Positions 5,172 to 5,342 of a stretch of 5,342 bases of DNA are shown piece after piece. The stretch is from DATFRX01 sp035630615 (GTDB taxonomy: Bacteria; Actinomycetota; Actinomycetes; Propionibacteriales; Nocardioidaceae). Every line of letters begins with the position of its first letter. Positions within the stretch are counted from its first letter, which is position 1. The DNA is taken from the NCBI GenBank assembly GCA_035630615.1, contig DASQKI010000094.1, forward strand, positions 1 to 5,342, read 5' to 3'. The notes beneath the pieces are model-generated. The model was not told the DNA's origin. It ran no database searches and worked only from the letters and a program-made list of their open reading frames with translations. The position numbers were made by a program, and so were the translations under genes.

Positions 5172-5342
5172 CTACTTGTCCGGTCGAGCGTCCGCCGGCC
5201 GGCGGCGGTATGACTGTGAAGATCGCTTACGCAGCTTGATGGTGGTGGGCTGTGGGTTGGTGACCGCGGGTGTGACCCCCGGAATGGCTGGCTTTGTGCC
5301 TTGCTGCGACTTGTCCACTCGCGGTTGCTGGCCCCGGCCCGG
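5172..5342 (-). CDS. Possible C-terminal fragment of an unknown basic protein
   Basis: A minus-strand frame enters from the right edge and runs 56 codons to a TAG at 5172-5174. Its product is proline, threonine and lysine/arginine-rich, with PAIPGVTPAVTNPQPTT followed by a basic tail (IKLRKRSSQSYRRR). This is less arginine-monotonous than chance frames elsewhere in the window, which is the only reason it is listed. The opposite strand is also open here (ATG 5239 to the edge), so either strand or neither may be coding. No family is recognised. Confidence 0.22.
   Translation of the reverse strand, partial: PGRGQQPRVDKSQQGTKPAIPGVTPAVTNPQPTTIKLRKRSSQSYRRRPADARPDK

Overview
This window looks like a piece of a high-GC genome, most likely a soil or environmental actinobacterium. 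The coding frames have strong G/C third positions, GTG starts occur alongside ATG, and the methyltransferase families present are common in Actinomycetota. From memory, the second methyltransferase most resembles proteins of Thermoleophilia/Solirubrobacterales-type organisms, but that placement is an impression and no search was run. There is no rRNA, no credible tRNA, no CRISPR array and no recognisable insertion sequence.

Layout, left to right. Positions 1-234 are non-coding, with a T-poor, C/A-rich stretch and a TTGACA-type promoter candidate. Positions 235-872 (+) encode a LysE/RhtB-type amino-acid exporter whose frame is broken by an apparent one-base loss near 540-570. Positions 1158-1457 (+) encode a small Dabb/EthD-like alpha+beta barrel protein. 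It converges on a 73-residue conserved-looking hypothetical protein at 1601-1822 (-). Upstream of that on the same strand lie a Rv2258c-like SAM-dependent methyltransferase (1977-3029, perfect AGGAGG ribosome site) and a 61-residue two-helix membrane protein (3168-3353, good AGGAG site). A 773-base stretch (3354-4126) follows with no believable gene but with one strong perfect hairpin. A second, unrelated SAM methyltransferase of the UbiE-like type occupies 4127-4984 (-). The right edge holds a possible C-terminal piece of a basic, proline-rich protein on the minus strand.

The four confident minus-strand genes point the same way, but they are separated by 138 to 773 bases. They are therefore better described as co-oriented neighbours than as a tight operon, and no shared pathway can be inferred. 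The exporter is probably inactive unless the frameshift is a sequence error. I do not see a convincing undescribed multi-gene system. The observations most worth checking are the broken exporter, the structured leader of the 73-residue gene, the small membrane protein with its own ribosome site, and the isolated hairpin in the long gap.
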